Positions 15,936 through 22,309 of a stretch of DNA of 30,414 nucleotides are shown piece after piece. Numbering within the stretch: the stretch's first letter is position 1; each line of letters opens with the position of its first letter. The stretch is from a virus: the IMG/VR virus record IMGVR_UViG_3300044695_002837, positions 1 to 30,414 of that record; one strand, 5' to 3'. The notes beneath the pieces are model-generated. The model saw only the letters and a list, made by a program, of their open reading frames with translations. It ran no database searches and was not told where the DNA came from. A program made the translations under genes and the position numbers.

Positions 15936-15943
15936 GATAAATA
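15936..15943 (+). promoter_or_regulatory. Late promoter core 5 bases before ATG
   Basis: GATAAATA, then CTACT, then ATG at 15949, with no Shine-Dalgarno sequence. Nearly the same string (ATAAATATTACTATGAAAAT) occurs at 5529-5548. Confidence 0.55.
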
Positions 15944-15948
15944 CTACT

Positions 15949-16350
15949 ATGAAAATACGAGAAATACTATCAGAAGGATTGAATCGAGATAAAGCAGAAG
16001 ATATTCTTCATGCTTTTATTAAGTTTGCCAAAAAAGAATTACAATTAGATAGTTTACCCAATATTAATCTTCAAAAAGATAATTCTCATAGTGTAGAATA
16101 TCGTTCTTTTGGTGGTTATGGTGGACATAATATCAATTTAACCATCAAGAATCGTCATATCATGGATTGTTGTAGAACATTAGCACATGAATTAGTCCAC
16201 TATCGGCAAGATTTGAATAATGAATTAAATGCTGACAGTGGAAAAGATGGAAGTCCGCATGAAAATGAGGCAAATTACATAGCTGGTATAATTATGCGTA
16301 AATGGGGTAAATTAAACCCAGATTTATTTGGTAAAGAATCGATAGAATAA
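15949..16350 (+). CDS. Putative zinc metalloprotease with capsid-targeting-like N-terminus
   Basis: 133 residues from ATG 15949; an in-frame TTG at 15934 lies upstream of the promoter core and is rejected. The zinc motif HELVH is at residues 80-84, and ENEANYIAG at 105-113 can supply the third, glutamate ligand, as in gluzincin-like minimal proteases. The opening MKIREILSEG matches the tag on the protein at 1012 (MRISEILSEE) and resembles T4 internal-protein targeting sequences with a possible cut after L-S-E. It may be carried in the capsid and act on host or virion proteins after injection. The protease fold is well supported by the motif; packaging is inferred. Confidence 0.75.
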   Translation: MKIREILSEGLNRDKAEDILHAFIKFAKKELQLDSLPNINLQKDNSHSVEYRSFGGYGGHNINLTIKNRHIMDCCRTLAHELVHYRQDLNNELNADSGKDGSPHENEANYIAGIIMRKWGKLNPDLFGKESIE

Positions 16351-16353
16351 TAT

Positions 16354-16404
16354 GTAGTTCGCGGAATTGGAGTTCCCAACTACTTTAATACTGTAAAGGA
16401 GTAT
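16354..16404 (+). promoter_or_regulatory. Two-hairpin 5' leader of endonuclease C
   Basis: Outer stem GTAGTT/AACTAC, inner stem GGAAT/GTTCC (16354-16383), then ATACT-GTAAAGG-AGTAT (16388-16404) holding the Shine-Dalgarno sequence. Apart from three bases it is identical to leader A at 5468-5518, although the two endonucleases downstream are quite different proteins. Confidence 0.8.
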
Positions 16405-16408
16405 CAAC

Positions 16409-17066
16409 ATGTGTATTTATTATGTTTATGCGTATATGCGTAAAATTTCATCATCAACTGCATCTGCAGGAACCCCGTATTATATCGGAAAAGGTAAAGG
16501 CAATCGAGCATGGAATAAACATGCTACCCGCATTCCAGTTCCATCAGATCATTCTTATATTATTATATGTGAATCAAATTTAACAGAACTCGGAGCATTC
16601 GCATTAGAACGCCGTTTAATTAGATGGTATGGACGAAAAGATATTGGAACCGGTATTCTACTTAATAAAACAGATGGGGGAGATGGGACTGCAAATTTAT
16701 CAGAAGAAACTAGGAAAAAAAATTGGTATGGCTCATAAAGGCAAAAAAATATCAGCAGAAGCAATACAAAAAAAGAGTATTTCCTCTAAAGGAATTCCAC
16801 CTTGGAATAAAGGATTAAAAGGAGTTCAAACACCTTGGAATAAAGGATTGACCAAATCGGATCCACGAGTTGCAAATAATATTTCAAATTTGTCAAAAAG
16901 TAATATAGGAAGAGAACCTTGGAACAAAGGTGTTAAAGGCATATCAGACGAAACTCGTATAAAAATGAGCAATGCTGCTAAGAACAGGCCACCAATGTCT
17001 GAAGAAACGAGGCAAAAATTATCTGAATCCACAAAAAAAGCTAGAGCAATTCAACGTAAATCATAA
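16409..17066 (+). pseudogene. GIY-YIG homing endonuclease, frameshifted in an A8 run (copy C)
   Basis: The first frame (16409-16738, 109 residues) encodes the catalytic domain with YVY at 5-7 and YIG at 25-27, an [11 protein letters not shown] helix and the start of a NUMOD3 motif (LSEETRKK). It then shifts at the A8 run 16695-16702. The second frame continues to 17066 with [19 protein letters not shown], three PWNKG motifs and SDETRIKM and SEETRQKL repeats. Removing one A would give one 218-residue protein of normal endonuclease design. It may be a decayed gene, a slippage-dependent gene or a sequencing error. It is expressed from the shared two-hairpin leader. Confidence 0.85.
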
Positions 17067-17069
17067 AAG

Positions 17070-17091
17070 AAAGGCCCCGAAGGGCCTTTTT
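17070..17091. terminator. Bidirectional rho-independent terminator
   Basis: Stem AAAGGCCC/GGGCCTTT with loop CGAA, T-run 17087-17091 on the plus strand and an A-tract before it that serves the minus strand. It lies between two convergent genes. Confidence 0.9.
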
Positions 17092-17093
17092 AG

Positions 17094-17327
17094 TTACTTC
17101 TTACCAACAAAATCATTCATTCTATTAGCAATCTCAAGAACTTTATCAATTGATGGGAATTCTGGTTTGCTTTCTATACCTTGGTTTAAAATCTTCCAGT
17201 ATTCAAATTCCGACTCAAATTCTTTTATTGCTAGATCTTTAGCCATCATTAAGATATCAGATCTGATGTCATAGCCTGTTTTACCTTGTGGTTGAGTTTT
17301 AAGTACTTCCCTTTGTTGTGTTGACAT
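17094..17327 (-). CDS. Small conserved-looking phage protein, unknown function
   Basis: 77 residues, beginning MSTQQREVLKTQPQGKTGYD, helical and charged with two Trp/Tyr-rich stretches. AGGAG lies 6 bases before the ATG. It has its own sigma70-type promoter and the terminator at 17070, forming a single-gene unit on the minus strand, opposite to its late-gene neighbours, so it is likely expressed early. No family function is known to me. Confidence 0.75.
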   Translation of the reverse strand: MSTQQREVLKTQPQGKTGYDIRSDILMMAKDLAIKEFESEFEYWKILNQGIESKPEFPSIDKVLEIANRMNDFVGKK

Positions 17328-17364
17328 AATATTCTCCTGTGTATGTCTGTTGTTGTGAAAGTAA

Positions 17365-17392
17365 ATTATACCATAGAAACTTTAAAAATCAA
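17365..17392 (-). promoter_or_regulatory. Sigma70-type promoter, minus strand
   Basis: On the minus strand TTGATT (plus 17387-17392) and a perfect TATAAT (plus 17365-17370) are separated by 16 bases. It is placed to transcribe the 77-residue gene ending at 17094. Confidence 0.7.
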
Positions 17393-17410
17393 GCACATTT
17401 TTCATATTAC

Positions 17411-17418
17411 TATAAATA
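17411..17418 (+). promoter_or_regulatory. T4-type late promoter, perfect core
   Basis: TATAAATA followed by a 19-base leader with AGGGA and ATG at 17438. Confidence 0.7.
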
Positions 17419-17437
17419 CAGTATAGGGAATAATACT

Positions 17438-17698
17438 ATGCGTAAGAGTACTAGAAGCATTTTACAAGAATTAAGCAACATTGGGATGAACCGGGATAGC
17501 GATTTAATTATCGAAAGTCGTGGTTCTAACATCATTCAAAGTGCAATTAATTTATTGGAATCCATCAGAGAAATATACGATGAAGAAACTGCAGGTGAAT
17601 TAGAAAGACGATTTATCAATAGCATTAAAGCTGGAGATGGTTCTAAATTCAAACGAGGTATTAAGAAAATTCAAGAAAGTAAAGAAAACAAGACTTAA
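17438..17698 (+). CDS. Small helical protein with a tag-like N-terminus
   Basis: 86 residues from ATG 17438, downstream of a perfect late promoter and an AGGGA site; an in-frame upstream extension would cross the promoter and is rejected. It begins MRKSTRSILQELSNIGMNRD, with L-Q-E at residues 9-11. GMNRDSD resembles GLNRDKA in the zinc protease at the same place after the tag. The rest is helical and charged. No family is recognised; it may be a late virion protein. Confidence 0.65.
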   Translation: MRKSTRSILQELSNIGMNRDSDLIIESRGSNIIQSAINLLESIREIYDEETAGELERRFINSIKAGDGSKFKRGIKKIQESKENKT

Positions 17699-17720
17699 CA
17701 AGCCATTTTCTAAAAAAACA

Positions 17721-17754
17721 CTAAATAATATTACAAGCTCACAGAGTAGTGAGT
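17721..17754 (+). promoter_or_regulatory. Late-promoter-like core and 5'-proximal hairpin
   Basis: CTAAATAA at 17721-17728 and a hairpin AGCTCAC-AGAGTA-GTGAGTT (one G-U pair) just after the predicted start of transcription. AGGAG precedes the ATG at 17780. It is probably a strong late unit with a stabilising 5' hairpin. Confidence 0.45.
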
Positions 17755-17779
17755 TGAAAAGCATATAGGAGAAAATATT

Positions 17780-18304
17780 ATGCCATCATTAATCGGTACT
17801 ACAGTTACCACTAACTATTTAAAAACTAGCCCAAGCACAAACTTTGGCACACGTCAATTACGTATTATCAACATCAACGCTGGTACAGGCGGCGATAGCG
17901 ATATCGACTTAACAAAACAAGCATATGTTGTTACTGGTGCAACATCGGGTGCATATACTGGTGCATATACTGATAGCGATAGCTACTATTCAGCTGCAGT
18001 TCGTGCAATCCAAACAGTTGCAGAAATTTATGCAATCGGTCAACCAACTGCTACTGATTTCGTTGCAGTTATCGCGTATGACACTGCCAATGATAGCGGT
18101 ACTGGTTCAAACGCAAATGTTCAAGACAAAACTTGGACCGATTTAGAATCAGCTATTACTGATGCATTATCAGGTCGTTTAGGAAACAAAACTCCTGTTG
18201 GTAGTGCTGGTTTCGTTTACAATGGTACTATTGCAGTAACTGCAATTGATGTTGCAGCTGGTGCAAAAAACTTCGTTGGTGCGTCAATTGGTTCATTAGT
18301 TTAA
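17780..18304 (+). CDS. Probable abundant virion protein
   Basis: 174 residues, rich in Ala, Thr, Gly and Asp, with few Lys and no Cys or Trp-rich region. It begins MPSLIGTTVTTNYLKTSPS. The gene has a good ribosome binding site, a 5' hairpin and its own strong terminator, and uses more C-ending codons than its neighbours (such as TTC and AAC), which together suggest high expression. I associate this opening with structural proteins of T4-like marine phages. It may be a capsid decoration or tail protein, but I cannot assign the part. Confidence 0.65.
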   Translation: MPSLIGTTVTTNYLKTSPSTNFGTRQLRIININAGTGGDSDIDLTKQAYVVTGATSGAYTGAYTDSDSYYSAAVRAIQTVAEIYAIGQPTATDFVAVIAYDTANDSGTGSNANVQDKTWTDLESAITDALSGRLGNKTPVGSAGFVYNGTIAVTAIDVAAGAKNFVGASIGSLV

Positions 18305-18327
18305 TTACTAATTACCATTAAGTAATT

Positions 18328-18361
18328 AAAAGGAGTTACAGAAATGTAACTCCTTTTTTTT
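18328..18361 (+). terminator. Strong rho-independent terminator
   Basis: 13-bp perfect stem (18328-18340 with 18345-18357), GAAA tetraloop and a T-run to 18361. It ends the 174-residue virion gene. Confidence 0.95.
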
Positions 18362-18784
18362 ATGTCTATTAAATACGTTATGAATTATAAATTATATACA
18401 CTCGTAGATATTACACATACCGGACAATATAGAGCTGAATTAGGAAAAGAAGCTGCTCGATGGAAAGAACAGAATTTCAATACCGTTCTGCAATCATTAG
18501 GTATAAGAGCTAATTTATCATATTTTGAAAATCCTATTATGACTGAAGTAAAAGGTAGTCTGATAGGATTTGATACCAATGAGATAATTAGAGTATGGCG
18601 ATTTGATTTTGGAACTGAAAGGGAAGATGTATACTTTAATGATAACGATCCGGTTGGGTTCTTAAAAGAAGATTTCGAGTTAGTACCATATATTGATGGT
18701 CTTGATGAATTATTAGAGCAAAATTTCGCGGTATTTGTTACAGAAGGTAAAAATAAGAATATTGTTTTCCATAAAAAGCAATAA
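18362..18784 (+). CDS. Conserved T4-like phage protein, unknown function
   Basis: 140 residues if started at 18362, whose ATG directly follows the terminator T-run; an ATG at 18380 (MNYKLYTLVDITHTGQYR) is the likelier start by comparison with related phage proteins as I remember them. Features are KLYTLVDITHTG, then RWKEQNFNTVLQSLGIRAN, VWRFDFGTEREDVY and EQNFAVFVTEG. There is no membrane segment or metal motif. It seems a common cyanophage-type protein with no assigned role. Transcription would need readthrough or the ATTAAATA just after 18362. Confidence 0.7.
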   Translation: MSIKYVMNYKLYTLVDITHTGQYRAELGKEAARWKEQNFNTVLQSLGIRANLSYFENPIMTEVKGSLIGFDTNEIIRVWRFDFGTEREDVYFNDNDPVGFLKEDFELVPYIDGLDELLEQNFAVFVTEGKNKNIVFHKKQ

Positions 18785-18787
18785 ATA
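18780..18787 (+). promoter_or_regulatory. T4-type late promoter core (one mismatch)
   Basis: AATAAATA, 38 bases before the ATG at 18826. Confidence 0.4.
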
Positions 18788-18825
18788 TAACATACACCCC
18801 TTGAACAGGATACCTGGAGATAATA

Positions 18826-19065
18826 ATGACAACGTTGAAACCAACCGATATTGAAAAAGAAAACCTAGAAAGTCACGTAGAGTTATGTGCATTGAGATAC
18901 CAAAATCTAGAAACCAGATTACATACAATTGAAACAAAGGTAGAAACACTTTCTGGAAAAATTGAAGAAAGTAAAGCAAGTATGAGTAAAGTTATTATTG
19001 GTGCTACTGCAACTATTGTAGCTGGTATGCTTTCAACTATTGTTACTATCATTATGAAATTCTAA
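18826..19065 (+). CDS. Coiled-coil plus single membrane segment protein, holin-accessory-like
   Basis: 79 residues. Residues about 8-52 form an amphipathic coiled coil (ALRYQNLETRLHTIETKVETL) and the last 25 a hydrophobic membrane span (VIIGATATIVAGMLSTIVTIIM) ending in KF. This layout is that of XhlA-type haemolysin/holin-accessory proteins. A GGAG site precedes the ATG. It may help lysis or anchor another protein in the inner membrane. The assignment rests on architecture only. Confidence 0.6.
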   Translation: MTTLKPTDIEKENLESHVELCALRYQNLETRLHTIETKVETLSGKIEESKASMSKVIIGATATIVAGMLSTIVTIIMKF

Positions 19066-19076
19066 TAGGAACAAGA

Positions 19077-19568
19077 ATGAAAATTAAAGAAATAATGGAA
19101 AATTACAAGGTAACACAATCAAGTCCTCAAGGAATTGAACTAACCGCCCAAGATGGTGTTAAATTAACACTTCCTCCAGAAAAAATGACAGCGATTCATC
19201 AAATGGACCCGAATGATCCTAACAAGCTTTCATTAGACCCAAATGCAATGACTCAAACTTCTTCAACTGATCAACAACAAGTTGGACCAAAGGTTGGTGC
19301 AGAAGTTGAATTACCATCTGATTTATCTTCACAATTATCTACTACAATGGGTGAAACCAGTGAAGAAGAACAAGCAGACCTAGTTGACAATGGAAATAAT
19401 GATGTTGGTGGAGATCGAACAGATAACTTAATCAATAAAATAGTTGATAGAGCATACGAACGAGCAGCCAGAGGTAGTAATATAAGTTCAACCGGAGGCA
19501 ATTCCCGTGATGTATTACCTGAAAATGATGAATTGAATAGATGGCTTACAATAGCTAACCTAAGATGA
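19077..19568 (+). CDS. Acidic phage protein with tag-like N-terminus, unknown function
   Basis: 163 residues, acidic and low in aromatics. It begins MKIKEIMENYKV; I-M-E at residues 6-8 fits an (I/L)xE prohead-protease site. The middle is Asp/Gln/Ser/Thr-rich (DPNDPNKLSLDPNAMTQTSS) and probably disordered. A folded helical end (NLINKIVDRAYERAARG...LNRWLTIANLR) closes it. The stop overlaps the next start (ATGA). A scaffold-like or internal head role is possible. Confidence 0.65.
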   Translation: MKIKEIMENYKVTQSSPQGIELTAQDGVKLTLPPEKMTAIHQMDPNDPNKLSLDPNAMTQTSSTDQQQVGPKVGAEVELPSDLSSQLSTTMGETSEEEQADLVDNGNNDVGGDRTDNLINKIVDRAYERAARGSNISSTGGNSRDVLPENDELNRWLTIANLR

Positions 19569-19777
19569 AACTAAAAGAATTATTTACTACTATGGAAATT
19601 TGGATGACTAATGAGGAGTCCAAGTTATTAGAAAAATTACAATCACCAGTAAAATTAAGTAGTCTTAGTGAACATGAACAATTTAGAATTCAATCGATGA
19701 TTCGTAAGAATCTGGTTTCTAAGATAGGATTTAACAACCCATCGGTGGTGGCTAATGAAAACAAAGACAGTAATTAA
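19565..19777 (+). CDS. Small helical protein, unknown function
   Basis: 70 residues, beginning MKLKELFTTMEIWM, again with the Lys-rich MKxKE opening. It is helical and charged. The ATG overlaps the previous stop by 4 bases and its own end overlaps the next gene by 23 bases, so the three genes from 19077 to 20189 form a tightly coupled set. No family is recognised. Confidence 0.65.
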   Translation: MKLKELFTTMEIWMTNEESKLLEKLQSPVKLSSLSEHEQFRIQSMIRKNLVSKIGFNNPSVVANENKDSN

Positions 19778-20189
19778 AGAATTAGCAAATTATTTTGACC
19801 AAGAACTTCAAGCAAATTTACCAATAAAAATTCTACCTAATGGGGCACTTGGTTATAAAGATTTTTTAGTTAAAAAATTGCCTAATGGTAATTGGGGTGT
19901 TTTTAACATTTTAAATAAAGATTTGATCAATCAATACTATTTGAAAAGTTGTGCGTTAATGGCCGCTAAATTTTATAACCATAGGCAATATAATAGATGC
20001 CATGAAATAAAAGAATTAGATAATAGCTATTGGTTTAATTATAGTGATACTTTAATATTTAAAAACATGATTGATAAATTACCAGATGAAAAATACCTCA
20101 TAGTATTAACAAAATTGGAGGAAAGTACCAACCAATCTGAATACTATAAAAAAATTATTTCTAGAATGTTTAAACATACTTTTGTATAA
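19755..20189 (+). CDS. Phage protein, unknown function
   Basis: 144 residues, beginning MKTKTVIKELANYFDQEL (I-K-E at residues 7-9), then KILPNGALGYKDFLVKKLPNGNWGVFNI, two similar strand-turn units around LPNG, and a C-terminal helix. GGTGG lies before the ATG inside the upstream gene. It seems a conserved small protein of T4-like phages with no assigned role. Confidence 0.65.
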   Translation: MKTKTVIKELANYFDQELQANLPIKILPNGALGYKDFLVKKLPNGNWGVFNILNKDLINQYYLKSCALMAAKFYNHRQYNRCHEIKELDNSYWFNYSDTLIFKNMIDKLPDEKYLIVLTKLEESTNQSEYYKKIISRMFKHTFV

Positions 20190-20192
20190 ATA
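20185..20192 (+). promoter_or_regulatory. T4-type late promoter, perfect core
   Basis: TATAAATA, 32 bases before the ATG at 20225, which has AAGGA. Confidence 0.7.
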
Positions 20193-20224
20193 CATGATAG
20201 AGAAATGTTATAAGGAACACTAAC

Positions 20225-21172
20225 ATGCAAATTAAAGATTTATCACAAAAAGTAACAAGTAAAAAACTAAACGAAAGCATGGCTAAGACTTTCGGTTACA
20301 AATTAAAATTAGAACAGTTTTCAGACGTTCAACTAGAAGATGTACGTAATAAATTACGCACTGAATTAAGCCAACTAGAAATGAACGAAAGTTATGATAA
20401 TATTTTAGAAAATTCAAAATATCAAAAAACTCGTGCTTTATTAGACGTAGTTAATCAAGCAATCTTCGAAAGAGAAGAAGCTGCTGAATTGGCAGAAAAT
20501 TCTGAAAAACCTCGTAAGCAAATAAGCAATGAGGCCATGGTATCGGCAATTCGTCACCGCGCAGAAAAAATGTCAGTACCAGAAAGTTGGATTAAAAATG
20601 CAATTAAACGAATTCAATTGGGTGAATCTGATAGACAAGAATTAGCTGCTGAATTGACATTAAGATACGATTTGTCTGAATCACAGGCAAGTTGGATGCT
20701 ATTAGAAGGTGAAGAACAAAAAGCAGAAAATATCTTAGCTACAAAAGATATGGTTGGTAAGATCACTAACTGGATTGAAGATACTGCAGCGATGAAAGCA
20801 GATCAATTATTAGAATTGTTAGACTCAATCAGAGCAGAACAAGGTAGTGAGGTATCAGGGCAATTTAATCAAGTTGTATCCCAAGCATTAGAAGGGATCT
20901 ACACAGCATTGGTTGCTGGTCGTGAAGGTCTTTCAAATGGTTTGGCGATTGTGTCAGGTGAGCAAGGTGAAACAATGGGTGCTCCAATGGGTGGTTCTCC
21001 AATGGGTGGTTCTCCAATGGGTGGTGAAACCGGTACTCCAGAATTAGGTGGAGATATTGGTGGTGAAGAAGGTGGTGAAATGCCCCCAGCCACAGAAGCT
21101 GGTAGAATGAAACGCGAAAGTATTGATTATAGTCGTAGACTAGGAATGCTTTTAAGCTCAAAAAAAAAGTAA
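20225..21172 (+). CDS. Structural-type phage protein, zero-frame product of a -1 frameshift gene
   Basis: 315 residues. It begins MQIKDLSQKVTSKKLNESMA (L-N-E at 15-17). The body is helical and acidic, with EEREEAAELAENSEKPRKQ in the middle and LLELLDSIRAEQGSEVSGQFNQ near 200-220. A flexible end contains three near-identical 15-base units encoding PMGGS/PMGGE and a Gly/Glu-rich stretch. The coiled, acidic character with a flexible tail resembles scaffold or internal head proteins of T4-like phages. The gene stops at TAA 21170-21172, immediately after A_AAA_AAG, and a second frame continues it by 119 codons. A perfect late promoter and AAGGA precede it. Confidence 0.8.
   Translation: MQIKDLSQKVTSKKLNESMAKTFGYKLKLEQFSDVQLEDVRNKLRTELSQLEMNESYDNILENSKYQKTRALLDVVNQAIFEREEAAELAENSEKPRKQISNEAMVSAIRHRAEKMSVPESWIKNAIKRIQLGESDRQELAAELTLRYDLSESQASWMLLEGEEQKAENILATKDMVGKITNWIEDTAAMKADQLLELLDSIRAEQGSEVSGQFNQVVSQALEGIYTALVAGREGLSNGLAIVSGEQGETMGAPMGGSPMGGSPMGGETGTPELGGDIGGEEGGEMPPATEAGRMKRESIDYSRRLGMLLSSKKK
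21163..21169 (+). promoter_or_regulatory. -1 ribosomal frameshift slippery site A_AAA_AAG
   Basis: In the zero frame the codons are AAA (21164-21166), AAG (21167-21169) and TAA, preceded by A at 21163. This is the heptamer used by E. coli dnaX. A short hairpin CTGC-TGAA-GCAG starts at 21179 and a perfect 9-bp stem (21194-21202 with 21223-21231) follows. An AGGA lies at 21142-21145 upstream, somewhat farther away than in dnaX. Confidence 0.65.
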
Positions 21173-21528
21173 TTGAAGCTGCTGAAGCAGATGATCCGCT
21201 TGTTAAAGTTTTAAAATTACTGCAAGCGGATTTAAATTTCCATCCGGAGAAACAAGAAACACCAGTAGATTGGGATACTATTAATACAGCATTATCAAAC
21301 TTTGGTGGTCCAAGTATAGATTACAATTCATTTGCTTTACGATACGATTCAGAAGATCCAAGTGGTCCATTACACAACATTGTAAATGGTAATAGAGATA
21401 GTTTTGATGATAATGGTATTAGATTAGTGCCTGATAGTCAACAACCTGATATGGTTAACAATCAAGAAGTAGACCCAACACATTCACAAGTATCTAGTAT
21501 GGCTAAACATGCTTTAAAATCAAAATAG
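21169..21528 (+). CDS. -1 frame extension of the preceding gene
   Basis: 119 codons from GTA 21169 to TAG 21526-21528, with clear protein-like composition (IEAAEADDPLVKVLKLLQAD, FGGPSIDYNSFALRYDSEDP, SSMAKHALKSK). The frame has no ATG, GTG or TTG until an ATG 14 codons before its end, so it cannot be translated as a normal separate gene. Read through by a -1 shift at 21163-21169 it would lengthen the upstream product from 315 to 434 residues. The DDP, LQAD and acidic patches match the style of the upstream protein. A missing A in the A9 run would also explain it. Confidence 0.7.
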   Translation, partial: VIEAAEADDPLVKVLKLLQADLNFHPEKQETPVDWDTINTALSNFGGPSIDYNSFALRYDSEDPSGPLHNIVNGNRDSFDDNGIRLVPDSQQPDMVNNQEVDPTHSQVSSMAKHALKSK

Positions 21529-21531
21529 TAA

Positions 21532-21560
21532 TTGACCTCTGTTAGTAAATGTTATATAAT
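21532..21560 (+). promoter_or_regulatory. Sigma70-type promoter with a leaderless start
   Basis: TTGACC (21532-21537), 17-base spacer and a perfect TATAAT (21555-21560), with the ATG only 5 bases later at 21566. Transcription would begin at or next to the start codon, and no ribosome binding site is present. Confidence 0.8.
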
Positions 21561-21582
21561 ACCTTATGACTTTACTAACAGA
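21538..21582 (+). promoter_or_regulatory. 12-bp perfect inverted repeat around the -10 box and start codon
   Basis: TCTGTTAGTAAA (21538-21549) and TTTACTAACAGA (21571-21582) are exact inverse complements, with 21 bases between. They flank the -10 box and the start codon. If transcription starts at the ATG the left arm is not in the mRNA, so the dyad is more likely a DNA operator for a repressor. In a readthrough transcript it would form a hairpin hiding the start. Confidence 0.7.
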
Positions 21583-22282
21583 ACGCTATAATTACACACC
21601 AATCAATAGAAACGAAGAACAGGGCAAACGATTATATCTTTGCCCAGATGGTTCTAAGGTTCCCTCAGTAACAACAATTCTTGACAAGACAAAATCAAAA
21701 GAAAAGATGGAATCCATTATGAAATGGAGGAAGTCGGTCGGCGAAACAAAAGCACAAGAAATAACAACTGAAGCTGCTGGCCGTGGAACACGAATGCATA
21801 AGTTTTTAGAAGACTTTATTGCAAATGGCCAATTGACTCCAGCTGGTACAAATCCATATAGTAAACAAAGCCATCTAATGGCTGATACTATTATATCTAA
21901 TGGATTTTTAAATATAAATGAAATATGGGGGTCTGAGGTTGGATTATATTATCCAGGGCTATATGCAGGAACTGCTGATGCATTGGGTATTCATACAAAT
22001 GATGAAGCAATATTTGACTATAAACAATCCAATAAACCTAAAAAAGAAGAATGGATTGAGGATTATTATCTTCAATTAACTGCATATGCACTAGCCCATA
22101 ATAAGGTACATGGTACCAATGTACGGAAAGGTGTAATTTTAATGTGTGTAAAACCACCGGAAACATCCCCTGGTATATGGGGTATTCCACAATATCAAGA
22201 ATTTATTCTAAAACCAGAAAATTTTAGTCATTGGGAGAATAAATGGTGGGATCGTGTGGAATTATATTACAAGAATAACTGA
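21566..22282 (+). CDS. PD-(D/E)XK exonuclease, MGME1/RecB-like
   Basis: 238 residues. The nuclease core runs from E124 (GSEVGLYYPG) through GTAD with D138 to DYK at 151-153, then the motif QLTAYALAH (170-178), all typical of RecB-like PD-(D/E)XK nucleases. GRGTRMHKFLE (72-82) gives the upstream conserved His. This arrangement is common in T4-like cyanophages and related to mitochondrial MGME1. It would degrade single-stranded or recombination-intermediate DNA. It has its own sigma70-type promoter and apparent operator, and starts without a leader, so it is likely made early and repressed later. Confidence 0.88.
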   Translation: MTLLTERYNYTPINRNEEQGKRLYLCPDGSKVPSVTTILDKTKSKEKMESIMKWRKSVGETKAQEITTEAAGRGTRMHKFLEDFIANGQLTPAGTNPYSKQSHLMADTIISNGFLNINEIWGSEVGLYYPGLYAGTADALGIHTNDEAIFDYKQSNKPKKEEWIEDYYLQLTAYALAHNKVHGTNVRKGVILMCVKPPETSPGIWGIPQYQEFILKPENFSHWENKWWDRVELYYKNN

Positions 22283-22288
22283 TAAATA
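22281..22288 (+). promoter_or_regulatory. T4-type late promoter core (one mismatch)
   Basis: GATAAATA overlapping the exonuclease stop, 21 bases before ATG 22310, which has CGGAG. Confidence 0.5.
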
Positions 22289-22309
22289 CTTAAAACGGAG
22301 ATTTTTAAA

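Noticed and set aside
21173-21528. Independent small gene downstream of 21172
   Set aside because: No ATG, GTG or TTG begins the frame near its 5' end and no ribosome binding site is found; a -1 frameshift fits better.
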